Part shown: positions 24,070-33,870 of the stretch, piece after piece
Numbering within the stretch: position 1 is the first letter of the stretch
Layout of the letters: every line of letters starts with the position of its first letter
NCBI GenBank assembly: GCA_023954495.1
Contig: JAMLIA010000017.1
Location: 1-48,925 of the forward strand
DNA length: 48,925 nt
Direction of reading: 5' to 3'
Source of the DNA: Thermomicrobiales bacterium
Lineage (GTDB): Bacteria; Chloroflexota; Chloroflexia; Thermomicrobiales; CFX8
The notes under the pieces: generated by a model
What the model was told of the DNA's origin: nothing
Database searches by the model: none
What the model saw: only the letters and a program-made list of their open reading frames with translations
Position numbers and translations under genes: made by a program

Positions 24070-25640
24070 GCTGCCTCTGCCTCTCGAGTGATGTCCGGGC
24101 CTCGCTGTTGCGTGCTGTGGCTCCGGGCAGGTCCGACGAGGGAGACAATTCGCGTGATGCCGGTGGCCAGCCAGAGCCCGCCAACGAGCAGCAGGACGAT
24201 GACGAGATCGGGCGTCGCGCCGAAATTTCCACGCCAGCTGATGCCGGTTAGCGTCGGGTAGCCGAGCAGGATCAGGCCGCCCAGTCCGATCTCCCAGGCG
24301 AGAGGCACGGTCTGGCGCACCAGTGCCCAGCCTTCGCGGAGGGAATGTGGCCGGCGTGGCGATATCGACGACCGCCGCAGGAGGCGGGCGAGCGCCAGGG
24401 CCTGGGCTGCAATGATTGCCAGGACGATAAGGTCGAAGACGGTGTAGAAGCGCGAGAGGCTCGTGCCGGTCGGCGGTTCGTTGCCGCTCAGGATCTGGGT
24501 CACGCCGATCGGGATGCGACTGAACACCTGATTGGCTCCGGCGAGCGGCATCTGGTTGCCGGCGTTGATCAGGACAACGACGGCCTGCTGCGTCTCCGGC
24601 AAGAGCACCATCCAGGCGTTGAACGTCGGCAACTCACCCAGGTGCCACAACGCCGGGCTAACGCCGAATGGTCCGTTGAACCAGCCCATGCCGTAGCGCG
24701 CGCTGAATCCGGTGCCGAGCAGCGTGCGATCGAACTGGTTGGTCGCTGGCTCGAGTAGCGTCGCGATGCCGCCCGGCGACAGGATTTGACGGCCCTGATA
24801 GGAACCATCGTTGAGATACATCGACAGGTAGTGGGCCATGTCGTCAGCCGAAGCGACGAGGAAGCCGGTCGGCGCCTGGGCCGGCAGATTCGGCGAGTCT
24901 GCCTTGACTGGCAGGCCGAACCAGAACTGATGGAGGTCCGCCATGCCGTGCCGACGCCCCTCCTCGTGTGAGGCGTAGCTGTCGTTCATGTCGAGCGGCG
25001 CAAAGATGTGCTGGCGGACGTAGTCGCCATACTGCTGGCCGCTGACGGTCTCGACGATCAGGCCGAGCGTGACGTAGTTGGCGTTGGAGTACTCGAAGGA
25101 CACGCCGACCGGCCGGTTCAGCCTGGCATCGTGCAGATTTCGGACGTACTGCTCGATCGTGTCGTCGTTCTCTTCGAGCAGTGGCCGAATGCCGGTCGCG
25201 CGCGACAGACCGCTCGTCTGGTTCAGCAGATGACGGACGGTGATCTGCGCCGCCGCGCCGGTGTCGGCTACCTCGAACCACGGCACGTAGCGCTGGACTG
25301 GCTCATCGAGAGCGAGCTTGCCGTCCTCGACGAGCTGCATGATCGCCAACGCAGTGAACGACTTGGTCAGCGAGCCGATGGCGAATGGAGTCTGTGAGGT
25401 GATCGGTGTCGAGCCGGATTCACCGAATCCGCGGCTGTGAACGATTTGGTCGCCGTCGACGATGGCGAGCGCAACGCCCGGAATCCGCGAGCCGTCCATC
25501 TGGTCGGTGACGTACTGGTCGATGCGGTCGAACCTGGTCGCGTCTGCCTCTCCGGCGGCAGTCGAGGTAAGGAAGCCATTGACAGCGATAAGAACGATCA
25601 GCGCAAGCACCAGCGCACTGCGGATGAAGATGCCAGTCAT
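24066..25640 (-). CDS. membrane-anchored beta-lactamase-family serine hydrolase
   Basis: A 524-residue protein with an N-terminal TM or signal segment (residues 7-25), an exported catalytic domain (35-400) and three C-terminal TM segments (about 409-430, 455-475, 483-510). Catalytic residues are Ser90 and Lys93 in SLTK and Tyr184 in YSN. The third motif reads HLG (His333) instead of HTG, as in some penicillin-binding and esterase relatives. AGGAGGAAAC precedes the ATG. It is the last intact gene of an operon with the ABC permease and ATPase. A peptide- or cell-wall-directed role outside the cell is plausible; no substrate is visible. Confidence 0.88.
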   Translation of the reverse strand: MTGIFIRSALVLALIVLIAVNGFLTSTAAGEADATRFDRIDQYVTDQMDGSRIPGVALAIVDGDQIVHSRGFGESGSTPITSQTPFAIGSLTKSFTALAIMQLVEDGKLALDEPVQRYVPWFEVADTGAAAQITVRHLLNQTSGLSRATGIRPLLEENDDTIEQYVRNLHDARLNRPVGVSFEYSNANYVTLGLIVETVSGQQYGDYVRQHIFAPLDMNDSYASHEEGRRHGMADLHQFWFGLPVKADSPNLPAQAPTGFLVASADDMAHYLSMYLNDGSYQGRQILSPGGIATLLEPATNQFDRTLLGTGFSARYGMGWFNGPFGVSPALWHLGELPTFNAWMVLLPETQQAVVVLINAGNQMPLAGANQVFSRIPIGVTQILSGNEPPTGTSLSRFYTVFDLIVLAIIAAQALALARLLRRSSISPRRPHSLREGWALVRQTVPLAWEIGLGGLILLGYPTLTGISWRGNFGATPDLVIVLLLVGGLWLATGITRIVSLVGPARSHSTQQRGPDITREAEAA

Positions 25641-25733
25641 GTTTCCTCCTGTCGTGTGGTAGTCGTCCTGGCGGGACAGCCCCGGTTGAGGCAGATTGCC
25701 GGTGGTGTTGATGGTTGGGTCGCTCCTCCTGTG

Positions 25734-28715
25734 CTACTCGTAGTGCAATGCGTGCGCGATCGGGACGCCAGCGGCACGGCGCGCGGGGATATAGGCCATG
25801 AGCAGGGAGGCGACGAGCGAGATAACGATGAACAACGCCATCTCCAGCCACGGCACGATGAATCCGCTTCCGCCCCCGCCAATGAAGTAATCGCTGGTGA
25901 TCAGATTCCAGGCGAGCAGAACGCCCAGAATGGTGCCGGACAGGACGCCGAGCAGGGTGATCATTGTCGATTCGATCAGGAAGCTGGCGGCGACCATCGA
26001 GCGCGTGTAGCCGATCGCGCGCAACATGCCGATCTGCTGGCGACGCTCGACCACCGAGCGGAAGGCGATGACGCCGAGCGCCGCGATGCCGACAATCAGG
26101 CCGAGGGCCATGAAGCCTTCGAACAATCGCATCATGTTGCGCTGCGCGGCCATCGTCTCGTCGACGATCGTACGGATCGAGTCTGCTTGGACGCCGTAGT
26201 TGATCAGCGCCGATTCGACCGTCCGGGCCGCGTCGTCGGGGTTCACCCCCGGAGCCAGCCGCAGGTAGTAGTTGACGGCGTCCGGCATGCCCCAGACGTC
26301 CGCGACGGTCTGTTCCTGGAGGAACATGCCCCACATGGTGAATGCGCGCGAGTCAATGATGCCGATGACTGTGACGGTCTGCGTCCGGCCCGTCGCCGGG
26401 TCGCTGATGGTGACCTGCTGCGGCTGCATCGTTTTGGCGTTGGCCGTAACGCCATCAATCGTAAATTCGCTGCTGTCGGGGTCAAATCCCATGGACGGCA
26501 ACGCCATGCTGTCGATGACGGCCAGCAGCGGATCGGCTGCTAGCGCGTCCCAGACGGCCCGGTCGGAGTCGTAGCCGACGGCGCGGGTCTGGAGCGGGAT
26601 GTCGCTCTCGCTGATGAACGAGGTATCGACGCCATTGACGCCGTAGATCTTCCACTGCTCTGCGTCAGCCATACGCATCTGGACGCGGGACGGGTTGATC
26701 CAGTCGGTTCGGGCGCTGGCGTCGAGCAGGGTGGGGTCTGCGCCGTTCTCGCTCAGTGTCAGCTCGAAGTCGCTGATCGGGTTTGTCGTCGCCTGGGTGG
26801 TGCGGATGTCCCAGCCGCCGCCGGCGTGCTCTCCGGAGAGGATGCCGACGATGTTGGCGGTGATCGCCGCCATCATGACCAGCGAGAAGACGACGAGGCT
26901 GAACATGGCGATCGTCATGCCAGTGCGCATGCGGTTGGCGAGTGGGTAGGCGATGGCGGTCTTCAGGGCTGGCAGCCAGCGGCTGAAGCCCTTGCCGAGC
27001 AGGCCGACCGCGTCGGTGATCGCCTCGGCGTTCCAAATGATGATCATCGTGCCGGCCGCGACCAGCATGATGCCAGAGATGAAGAACATCTCTATGCCGC
27101 CGCTTGTTTCGGGGAAGATCGAATCGGTGAGCGAGTCGGGAACCAGCCAGAGGATGAGAACGATCAGGGCGGCGATGCTGTAGACCGGCCGGGCTGGGAC
27201 ACCGAAGGAGCGCAGGATGGCGGCCAGGCCTAGCGGCACGAGCGACATACCGGTGAAGAAGAGGAAGGCGTTGCCGCCTGACCCACCGCCGAAGGTCATC
27301 AGCGCACCAACGAGCATACCGATGAAGCCGAAGGCGAGCCAGCGGCGGCTCTCACGTATTGCCCGCGGTTCGTTGAGGTCGCGAATCGCCTGGACAATGC
27401 TCAGTCGGCTGACGCGCCACGAGGAGACGAGAATCGTGACGAAGGTGACGACGATGCCGAGCGTGTAGGCGATGACGAGGCTACGCCAGCTGGCCGACGG
27501 GGTGATGTCGAACGCATCGCCGATGAAGCTCGACAGCATGCCGGCCATCACGAAGGCGACGCCGACGCCGAGCGCCGCGCCGACAAGAGCCGAGACGAGG
27601 TCGTAGGCCATGCCCTCGGCGACGAACATTTGCGAGAGTTGTCGGCGCTTCAGGCCGATGGCGCGGGCCATGCCCATCTCCGGCTTGCGCTCGGCAGCGA
27701 GCATCGTAAAGATCAGGAAGATCAGCAGAATGCCGACAGCAATTGAGAACATGCCGAAGATCAGGAACATGCTGACAAACATCGAGCCGTTGGCTTCGGC
27801 GGTGTCGAGCCCGTTCTGTTTCAGCGGCACTGCTCGATAGGGCGTGTCGTGCAGTGCGGCGTCGATGTCAGACGTTACCTGCTCAGAGAGCCTGACGCTG
27901 TCCTCGACTCCGCCAGTATTCGAAATGGCGATTGTGCTCAGGCTGAACGGCGCTTCGGTCAGGGTCTGCGTGCGCAGCAGCGGCATCGCGAAGCCGCCGG
28001 AAGCGCCGAAGCCGAGCATGCCGGTCAGCGGCGAATCCTCGTCGATCGCCTCGACGGTCAGCAGATGGGCAATGTTGTTGATGTAGACGACGAGCTGATC
28101 CCCGACTCCTGCGTCCAGCTTGTCGGCCGGTGTCTGGCCCAGCACGATACCGGTGCCGGGGAGGCGCGCCAGATCGACCGGCTCGCCGGCCTGGTTCCGC
28201 AGCCCGCCGAACGCATCAGCCGCCGCAGGATCGAGTCCGGTCATGATCAGTGACGGCTCGCTCAACCGGGTACGGAGGTTCATGACTGGCACCGAGTTGA
28301 GCGTCAACGGCATGATGCCGTCAACGTTGGGGTTGTTATTCAGCGCCGTGGCCAGGTCAGTTGCGATGTGTTCGGGGATCCTCGCGCCGAGCTGCGGCTG
28401 GCTCGGCAGCTCCGGGCCGGCTGCGACGACGATAACCTCGTCGACCGGGCCCAGCAGGTCGTAGACCTCGGAGCGGATGCTATGGTCGAGCGTATCGCCG
28501 GTCGTGAAGGCGGCCGAAATGATCAGGGTGCTGAGCATCAGGCCGATGACGATCAGGATCGTCTGGGCAGGGCGCCGCGGGATGTTGCGGACGCCAAGCT
28601 TGAACACAACCCGGTGCCGCAGCCAGACCCAGCCGGTGATGGCGAGGCACAGCGCGAACAACACGAGCAGATAGGCCATGAGTGTCGTGGTTGAAACACC
28701 GAAGATCGCGTTCAC
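25734..28715 (-). CDS. ABC transporter permease, FtsX/MacB-like, two-module
   Basis: A 993-residue permease of the type VII (MacB/LolC) superfamily. TM segments lie near the N-terminus ([39 protein letters not shown]). A large extracellular domain (about 65-330) follows, then an FtsX core with three TM segments (about 340-480), further TM segments in the middle (about 500-640), a second extracellular domain, and a second FtsX core near the C-terminus ending with [17 protein letters not shown]. The chain thus holds two permease modules. GTG 28715 overlaps the ATPase TGA (GTGA). Members export lipoproteins, peptides or lipids, or act as mechanotransducers. Confidence 0.9.
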   Translation of the reverse strand: MNAIFGVSTTTLMAYLLVLFALCLAITGWVWLRHRVVFKLGVRNIPRRPAQTILIVIGLMLSTLIISAAFTTGDTLDHSIRSEVYDLLGPVDEVIVVAAGPELPSQPQLGARIPEHIATDLATALNNNPNVDGIMPLTLNSVPVMNLRTRLSEPSLIMTGLDPAAADAFGGLRNQAGEPVDLARLPGTGIVLGQTPADKLDAGVGDQLVVYINNIAHLLTVEAIDEDSPLTGMLGFGASGGFAMPLLRTQTLTEAPFSLSTIAISNTGGVEDSVRLSEQVTSDIDAALHDTPYRAVPLKQNGLDTAEANGSMFVSMFLIFGMFSIAVGILLIFLIFTMLAAERKPEMGMARAIGLKRRQLSQMFVAEGMAYDLVSALVGAALGVGVAFVMAGMLSSFIGDAFDITPSASWRSLVIAYTLGIVVTFVTILVSSWRVSRLSIVQAIRDLNEPRAIRESRRWLAFGFIGMLVGALMTFGGGSGGNAFLFFTGMSLVPLGLAAILRSFGVPARPVYSIAALIVLILWLVPDSLTDSIFPETSGGIEMFFISGIMLVAAGTMIIIWNAEAITDAVGLLGKGFSRWLPALKTAIAYPLANRMRTGMTIAMFSLVVFSLVMMAAITANIVGILSGEHAGGGWDIRTTQATTNPISDFELTLSENGADPTLLDASARTDWINPSRVQMRMADAEQWKIYGVNGVDTSFISESDIPLQTRAVGYDSDRAVWDALAADPLLAVIDSMALPSMGFDPDSSEFTIDGVTANAKTMQPQQVTISDPATGRTQTVTVIGIIDSRAFTMWGMFLQEQTVADVWGMPDAVNYYLRLAPGVNPDDAARTVESALINYGVQADSIRTIVDETMAAQRNMMRLFEGFMALGLIVGIAALGVIAFRSVVERRQQIGMLRAIGYTRSMVAASFLIESTMITLLGVLSGTILGVLLAWNLITSDYFIGGGGSGFIVPWLEMALFIVISLVASLLMAYIPARRAAGVPIAHALHYE

Positions 28716-29536
28716 CTTGCGCCGCCGTCCAGGTTGCCCCCAATCAGCTCCGGTTCGGCCACGCGATACTCGACGAGCTGCCCGTCGATCGGGCAGGTCG
28801 CGCCGTCGCTGATGATCGCGCCGTCATGCATGCGGATGATGCGGTCGCAGGCCGCCCCGATATCCGGGTCGTGGGTGACCAGGACGAAGGTCTGGCCGTT
28901 GCGCAGGTTCAGCTCACGCATCAGAGCGATGATCTCGTACGCGTTCTGGCTATCGAGGTCGCCGGTCGGCTCGTCACCCCAGACGATGGCCGGCTCGTTG
29001 ACCAGCGCCCGGGCGATCGTTACCCGCTGGCGCTGCCCGCCGGATAGTTCGGCCGGCCGGTGGTCAGCCCACTCGGTCAACCCGACTTGTCCGAGAGCGG
29101 TGGTGGCCCGCTCGCGGGCCTCCTTCGGCTTGGTACCGGAGACGAGCAGCGGCAGCTCGACGTTCTCGACTGCCGAGAGCACCGGTAGCAGGTTGTAGAA
29201 CTGAAAGATGAAGCCCATCTCGCGAGCGCGGAAGTCCGTCCGCGCGTCGTCGGACAGGCTCGCCAGGTCCTGACCACCGATGAGGATCTCGCCCTCGTCG
29301 ATCGTGTCGAGCCCGGAGAGACAGTTGAGCAGCGTCGTCTTGCCGCAGCCGGATGGTCCCATGATGGCGACCATCTCGCCGCGATTAATTGTCAGATCCA
29401 CGCCGCGCAGTGCCGGGACGCTCACTTTGCCGGTGTAGTAGGTCTTGAGCACATTGCGGGCAGCAATGATTGGCAGATCGATGCCAGACGGGGTCGACTG
29501 GCCGTCTTCAGTGTCGTGCCGGCGTCGTCCAAGCAT
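28712..29536 (-). CDS. ABC transporter ATP-binding protein (LolD/MacB type)
   Basis: A 274-residue ATPase with Walker [10 protein letters not shown] (about residues 60-68), Q-loop in [20 protein letters not shown] (a signature of the LolD/FtsE/MacB group), signature LSGGQRQR, Walker B AIVWGDEP and the H-loop THD. The first 20 residues are polar and not part of the fold. The last 35 residues are an unusual extension beyond the usual end. GAAGGA lies 11 bases before the ATG. It is coupled by GTGA to the permease it must drive. No two-component genes are nearby, unlike the antimicrobial-peptide exporters of Firmicutes. Confidence 0.93.
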   Translation of the reverse strand: MLGRRRHDTEDGQSTPSGIDLPIIAARNVLKTYYTGKVSVPALRGVDLTINRGEMVAIMGPSGCGKTTLLNCLSGLDTIDEGEILIGGQDLASLSDDARTDFRAREMGFIFQFYNLLPVLSAVENVELPLLVSGTKPKEARERATTALGQVGLTEWADHRPAELSGGQRQRVTIARALVNEPAIVWGDEPTGDLDSQNAYEIIALMRELNLRNGQTFVLVTHDPDIGAACDRIIRMHDGAIISDGATCPIDGQLVEYRVAEPELIGGNLDGGAR

Positions 29537-29742
29537 GGTGGGTCTGTTCCTTCCCCGGCGGCAGAAGGATCAGGGACCCAATGACCCCACGGCTCGGTAC
29601 GTCACCTGACCAGGCCGCCGTCTGTCGCCCTCACCGTAGAACCGGCGGCGTGCAAATGGTGTGAACACGGACGGGGGCTCTGTTACAGCGACATGACAGA
29701 TTCGCTGCGAGCGCGGGACGCGCAGGCAAGCGAACGGGTATT

Positions 29743-29778
29743 CCGATTCCCAATTCCCCACGGGGAATCGGGAATTGG
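29743..29778 (-). terminator. hairpin downstream of the 29783-30976 aminotransferase
   Basis: Two 17-base arms (29743-29759 and 29762-29778), 15 of 17 complementary, face each other across only 2 bases, starting 5 bases beyond the aminotransferase stop on the minus strand. No T-run follows. The arms also hold alternating GATTCCC/AATTCCC units, so it may be a repeat element. Confidence 0.45.
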
Positions 29779-29782
29779 ACTG

Positions 29783-30976
29783 TCAACTAGTCAGCAGTCG
29801 CCTGACAGCGATGCCGAGGCGGCGGACGCCTTCGGCGATGGTCTCGGCGTCCGGGCTGGGGTACGAGAGGCGCAGGCCGCGATGGGGAGCCGGGTCGGGG
29901 TAGAAGCACGAGCCTGGCAGGTAGCCGACACCCTCATCAACCGCCAGCGGCAGCAGGTCATCCGAGTTGTAGCCCTCCGGCAACGTCACCCACAGGAAGA
30001 AGCCGCCTTGCGGGTGCGTCCAGGTGACGCCCTCTGGCATCTCGCGCTCCAGCGCTGCCAGCAGCGCATCGCGGCGCTCGCGGTAGAACTCGCGGGCATC
30101 GGCCATGTGATGGTCGAGCCAGCCGCCTTCGATCGTGCGGGTGACGGCGCGCTGGACGAAGCGATCGGACATCATGTCTGCCGCCTCTTTGGACCACTCG
30201 GCCAGCTGGCGGATCTGCTCCGGTGCGATCATCCAGCCCATCCGCAGGGCAGGGGCGAGCGTCTTCGAGAATGTGCCGAGGTAGATGACATCCTCGTCCA
30301 GCGCCCGCAGCGGCGGAACCTGGTCCGGCGTGAAGTAGATGTCGCCGTAGGGATCGTCCTCGACGACCGCGACGTTCGCAGCCCGCGTCATCGCGAGGAT
30401 CTGGCGGCGGCGCTCGTCGGGGATCGTCGTGCCGGTCGGGTTCTGGAACGTCGGGATGGTGTAGAGCATCTTCGGGCGCGGCTCCTGTTGGAGCAGCGGC
30501 TCAAGCTCCTCCGGAATCAGGCCGTGCTCGTCGGCGGGCGCGATGCGGTAGCAAATCCCGAATGCATCGAACGCCTGCATCGCGCCGAAATAGCTCGGCC
30601 CCTCGATGACGACAACATCGCCGGGATCGAGCAGCGCGCGTCCGATGAGGTCCAGTCCCTGCTGCGAGCCATTGGTGATGAGGATGTGGCTGGCGTCGGT
30701 CGTGACGCCGCGCCGCATCATGCGGGTGGCGATCTCTTCGCGGAGCGGCAGGTGGCCCTCGGTCTCGCCATAGGAAAGGGTTTCACCGGGATCCTCCCAG
30801 GCATCAGCGTGAGCCTGGCGCAGGCGGGTGACCGGTATCTGCTCCAGCGCGGGCGCACCATTGGAGAGGTAGATCAGACCCTCGGCAGCCCACATACGCT
30901 CGATGCCCGGAGGGCTCGCCTTCAGCCAGCCGTGAATGTCTGGCGCCCTCTTCGCGACGATCCGATCCCAGTTCAT
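29783..30976 (-). CDS. PLP aminotransferase, class I/II (LysN-like)
   Basis: A 397-residue aminotransferase. Motifs in order: YGETEGHLPLREEIA, TNGSQQGLDLIGRALLDPGD, YTIPTFQNPTG, VEDDPYGDIYF, the Schiff-base Lys in LGTFSKTLAPALRMGW, and LRLSYP near the end. It is a paralogue of the 21426-22640 enzyme (both have AALEREMPEGV followed by GGFFLWVTLPEG). Its ATG overlaps the stop codon of alaX by 4 bases, so the two are translationally coupled. Hairpin 29743-29778 follows. The substrate is unknown; relatives use 2-aminoadipate, aromatic or branched amino acids. Confidence 0.9.
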   Translation of the reverse strand: MNWDRIVAKRAPDIHGWLKASPPGIERMWAAEGLIYLSNGAPALEQIPVTRLRQAHADAWEDPGETLSYGETEGHLPLREEIATRMMRRGVTTDASHILITNGSQQGLDLIGRALLDPGDVVVIEGPSYFGAMQAFDAFGICYRIAPADEHGLIPEELEPLLQQEPRPKMLYTIPTFQNPTGTTIPDERRRQILAMTRAANVAVVEDDPYGDIYFTPDQVPPLRALDEDVIYLGTFSKTLAPALRMGWMIAPEQIRQLAEWSKEAADMMSDRFVQRAVTRTIEGGWLDHHMADAREFYRERRDALLAALEREMPEGVTWTHPQGGFFLWVTLPEGYNSDDLLPLAVDEGVGYLPGSCFYPDPAPHRGLRLSYPSPDAETIAEGVRRLGIAVRRLLTS

Positions 30977-31713
30977 CTACCCCCCACCTCAATGCCGTCG
31001 TCCACCAGCTCAATCTCAAGCCGCTTGTTGATGCGCCCCTTCGACCGCGTCCCAATAACGCGGATGCCGCCGACCTCCTGCGTGTTGCGGACATGCGTGC
31101 CGCCGTCCGCCTGCAGATCAAGTCCTTCGATCTCGACGATGCGGACCTCGGTGATCGATTCGGGGAGCAGGTTGATCTTGGTCCGGATCAGGTCGGGGAT
31201 CTGGAAGGCCTCCTCCCGCGGGAGTGATCGCCAGCTGACGGCGCGGTTGTCGCGGATTACCTGGTTGGCGGTTTTCTCGATGTGTGCCACGCGCTCAGCC
31301 GACAGATCTTCCAGCTCGAAGTCCATCCGCGCCTTGTCGGTGGCCATGTTGCCGCCGGTGACGAGTGCGCCGAACTCGCGGAAGACGACGCCGCAGAGCA
31401 CGTGCAGCGCCGTGTGTGTGCGCATCAGCCGGTAGCGGCGCTCCCAGTCGATGACGCCGTGTACCTCGGTGCCGACTGCCGGAGGGTCGCTGCCCTCTTC
31501 CAGCGCATGCACGACATCGCTGCCGCGCTTGCTGACCTTGATGACGTCCCAGACGCGGCCACCGCTCATCAGCGTGCCGGTGTCGTGTGGCTGGCCGCCG
31601 CCGGTAGGGTAGAACGCGGTCTGGTCAAGCATGACGCCGTCTGCGTCGACGGCGGTGACCGTCGCGGAGAACTCGCGCTGGTAAGAGTCAGCAAGGTGGA
31701 GCAGCGTCGTCAT
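30973..31713 (-). CDS. alaX: alanyl-tRNA editing protein AlaX
   Basis: A 246-residue free-standing editing domain that removes wrongly attached Ser (or Gly) from tRNA-Ala in the cytoplasm. It resembles the editing and C-terminal part of AlaRS: FYPTGGGQPHD (34-43), zinc ligands His100 and His104 in HTALH, and the second pair region DGGTH with His207. The place usually held by Cys (CGGTH) is Asp203 here. This is a medium-length AlaX without the anticodon or aminoacylation parts. The aminotransferase overlaps its 3' end (ATGA), so it may be linked to amino-acid turnover. A hairpin separates it from the upstream M20 gene. Confidence 0.88.
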   Translation of the reverse strand: MTTLLHLADSYQREFSATVTAVDADGVMLDQTAFYPTGGGQPHDTGTLMSGGRVWDVIKVSKRGSDVVHALEEGSDPPAVGTEVHGVIDWERRYRLMRTHTALHVLCGVVFREFGALVTGGNMATDKARMDFELEDLSAERVAHIEKTANQVIRDNRAVSWRSLPREEAFQIPDLIRTKINLLPESITEVRIVEIEGLDLQADGGTHVRNTQEVGGIRVIGTRSKGRINKRLEIELVDDGIEVGGR

Positions 31714-31755
31714 GTGGGCATTCCAGTTCCGGCAGGCACGTATTGCACGACATGC

Positions 31756-31780
31756 GTCGACCGCCCGAGGGGCGGCCGAC
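31756..31780 (-). terminator. stem-loop between the M20 deacylase and alaX
   Basis: Arms 31756-31766 and 31770-31780 pair over 11 positions (one G.U on the minus-strand RNA) with a 3-base loop. It follows the M20 gene and lies 43 bases before the alaX ATG. No T-run is present, so it may be only a partial stop. Confidence 0.45.
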
Positions 31781-31813
31781 GCTGCTGATTATCGGGATGG
31801 CGAGACAAACCTG

Positions 31814-33103
31814 TCAAGCGAGATGCACGCCGCACCACTCCAGGATCGTCGCACCGATGACCTTGGCGGTCGGAACGAGCGTATCGAGATCGAGCCACTC
31901 GTCGGCAGCATGCGCGCCGAAGCCGCCCGGCCCGTAGCAGAAGACCGGGATGTCGGCGTAGATATTGAAGTTGCGCATGTCGGTCGTGCCGGCCAGCGAG
32001 CGCGGCGCGAGCTGCTCGCCGCGAATCGCCAGGTGGTGGCGCGCCAGCGTCTCCAGAATCGGCTCGGTCGGTTCGATCATCGAGCCCGGACTCTGGAAGC
32101 CGTACCACTCGACTGTCGGTGGGTGCTGGCTGAGCCATTCGTCGCGCTCGACGGCATGGTCGATGGCTGCGTGGACGCGAGCCCGAGTCTGCTCGACGGT
32201 CACGCCCGGGTACATCGACAGGCGGCACTCGATCGTGCACTCGCCGGCCACGCTCGATGGCCAGTCGCCGCCGCGAATGACGCCGATGTTGAGGTTGATC
32301 GGGTGATGGACATGCTCGTAGGCCGGATGGCTCTCGGTGTTCAGCTCGGCATCAAGCGCGCGAAGCTGCTCAATGATCGGGAGCATGCGATAGATCGCGT
32401 TGACGCCCGACCAGGCGACGGCTGCGTGCGCCATCGCGCCCAGTACGGTGACGCGGAACCAGGTGACGCCGACGTGGGCTGCGATGTATTCACCGTCGGT
32501 CGGCTCAGCGATGATGGCCGCGTCGGCGCGGTAGCGCGTGGAATCTGCACCGTCGCGGAAGCGTCCGGCCAGCGCGCCGTTGCCGGTGCACTCTTCCTCA
32601 ATGACGCTCTCGACGATCAGATCGCCGTCGAGCTGGATGCCGAGGTCGCGGATGACGCGCGCGATGAAGAAGTTCAGCGCCGTGCCGCACTTCATGTCGT
32701 ACGCGCCGCGCCCGTACATCCGACGGCCTTCGATCTCCGCCGCCCACGGGTCGCGTGTCCAGTTCACATTCGGCTCTGAGCTGACGACATCGATATGTCC
32801 ATTGAGAATCAGGGATTTGCCACCGCCCGCACCGGGGTAGGTTGCGGTGACGTTCGGGCGCTCGGCGAACGGTACGCCGCTGTTGCCGGCACCCGGGAGA
32901 TCGAGGACCGAGTCGTCGAGTTCCCAGACGTCCGGCTCAACGCCACCCTCGCGGACATAGCGCGCGACGATGTCCTGCGCTTCGCGCTCGTTGCCGAGCG
33001 TCGATTTCGCCCGGACAAGGTTCTGGATCAGCTCGATCAGCTCCCCTTCGCGCTTCTCAAGCTCGGCGAAGAGGCGCTCCTGTGCCTGCTGCCTGTCGCT
33101 CAT
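31814..33103 (-). CDS. M20-family deacylase/peptidase (ArgE/DapE type)
   Basis: A 429-residue zinc amidohydrolase that deacylates N-acyl amino acids or cuts dipeptides. ATG 33103 is chosen because GGAGGA lies just upstream; an ATG at 33115 would begin before that Shine-Dalgarno sequence. Metal and catalytic residues: His103 and Asp105 in GHIDV, bridging Asp136 in GAYDMKCG, Glu170 (base) and Glu171 in IEEECTGNG, the EPTDG strand, and a C-terminal His in GFGAHAADEW. The dimerisation domain sits in the middle (about 205-325). It diverges from the nitroreductase. The acyl group is not identifiable. Confidence 0.91.
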   Translation of the reverse strand: MSDRQQAQERLFAELEKREGELIELIQNLVRAKSTLGNEREAQDIVARYVREGGVEPDVWELDDSVLDLPGAGNSGVPFAERPNVTATYPGAGGGKSLILNGHIDVVSSEPNVNWTRDPWAAEIEGRRMYGRGAYDMKCGTALNFFIARVIRDLGIQLDGDLIVESVIEEECTGNGALAGRFRDGADSTRYRADAAIIAEPTDGEYIAAHVGVTWFRVTVLGAMAHAAVAWSGVNAIYRMLPIIEQLRALDAELNTESHPAYEHVHHPINLNIGVIRGGDWPSSVAGECTIECRLSMYPGVTVEQTRARVHAAIDHAVERDEWLSQHPPTVEWYGFQSPGSMIEPTEPILETLARHHLAIRGEQLAPRSLAGTTDMRNFNIYADIPVFCYGPGGFGAHAADEWLDLDTLVPTAKVIGATILEWCGVHLA

Positions 33104-33247
33104 CACTTCCTCCATTTCCCACCATTGGCCTGTGGAGAGGATACCCTCTGCGCTTGCCTCGGTGGCACGAAGGGGGTATCGTCAGCCGCGGTCCGCCTGC
33201 CGGACAGATGCCGAAAAGCCGCACAACAGACGATGGACGAGGCAGCT

Positions 33248-33841
33248 ATGGAATTTGCAGATGTCGTCCGAAAGCGACGGATGGTCCGCCACTTCAAGCC
33301 CGATCCGATCGCCCCCGAAGTCATCGATTCGCTGATGACGCTGGCGCAGCGCGCGCCGAGCGCCGGTTTCACGCAGGGACAATCGTTCATCATCGTGACC
33401 GACCCGGAGATGCGCAAGGCTGTTGCCCGCTGCTGCGGGGAGGACGAGCACTACGAAACCGCCTTCGGGCATCCGTGGATTTCCGAAGCGCCGGTGCAGG
33501 CGATCCCGTGCGTCAGCGAGGCCGCTTATCATCGTCGCTATCAGGAATCGGACAAGATTCAGGATGACGGCAGCGAGATCGAGTGGCCGGTGCCGTTCTG
33601 GTTCATCGACATCGGCTGCTCGGTACAGACGCTGCTGCTGGCGGTCGTCGATGTCGGGCTCGCGGCGGGCTACGCGGGCATCCCGGACACGCCCGGGTTG
33701 AAGGCGCTGCTCGGCATCCCCGACGAGGTGACGCCGGTCGGTGTGATCCCGATTGGCTACCCAGACACAGACACTCCGTCGCCATCGCTGAAGCGCGGCC
33801 GGCGGTCGCTAGACGATTTCGCGCACCGCGAACGCTGGTAG
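33248..33841 (+). CDS. nitroreductase-family FMN oxidoreductase
   Basis: A 197-residue flavoprotein. ATG 33248 has GAGG 6 bases upstream; ATG 33233 in the same frame is a weaker alternative. FMN-binding features are visible: RKRRMVRHF at the N-terminus (Arg contacting phosphate), APSAGFTQGQSFIIV (about 37-51), and GIPDEVTPVGVIPIGYPD near the end. The middle (GHPWISEAPVQAIPCVSE) is shorter than in NfsB enzymes. Members reduce nitro groups, dehalogenate or oxidise F420-like substrates; no assignment is possible here. The Nudix-like gene follows after 29 bases on the same strand, so they are probably one unit. Confidence 0.88.
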   Translation: MEFADVVRKRRMVRHFKPDPIAPEVIDSLMTLAQRAPSAGFTQGQSFIIVTDPEMRKAVARCCGEDEHYETAFGHPWISEAPVQAIPCVSEAAYHRRYQESDKIQDDGSEIEWPVPFWFIDIGCSVQTLLLAVVDVGLAAGYAGIPDTPGLKALLGIPDEVTPVGVIPIGYPDTDTPSPSLKRGRRSLDDFAHRERW

Positions 33842-33870
33842 GCGCTCAGCGCGGCAGGGAGAGAGCCACG

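Noticed and set aside
29693-31435. 580-codon plus-strand open frame across the aminotransferase and alaX genes
   Set aside because: It runs opposite two well-conserved coupled genes and shows no family features.
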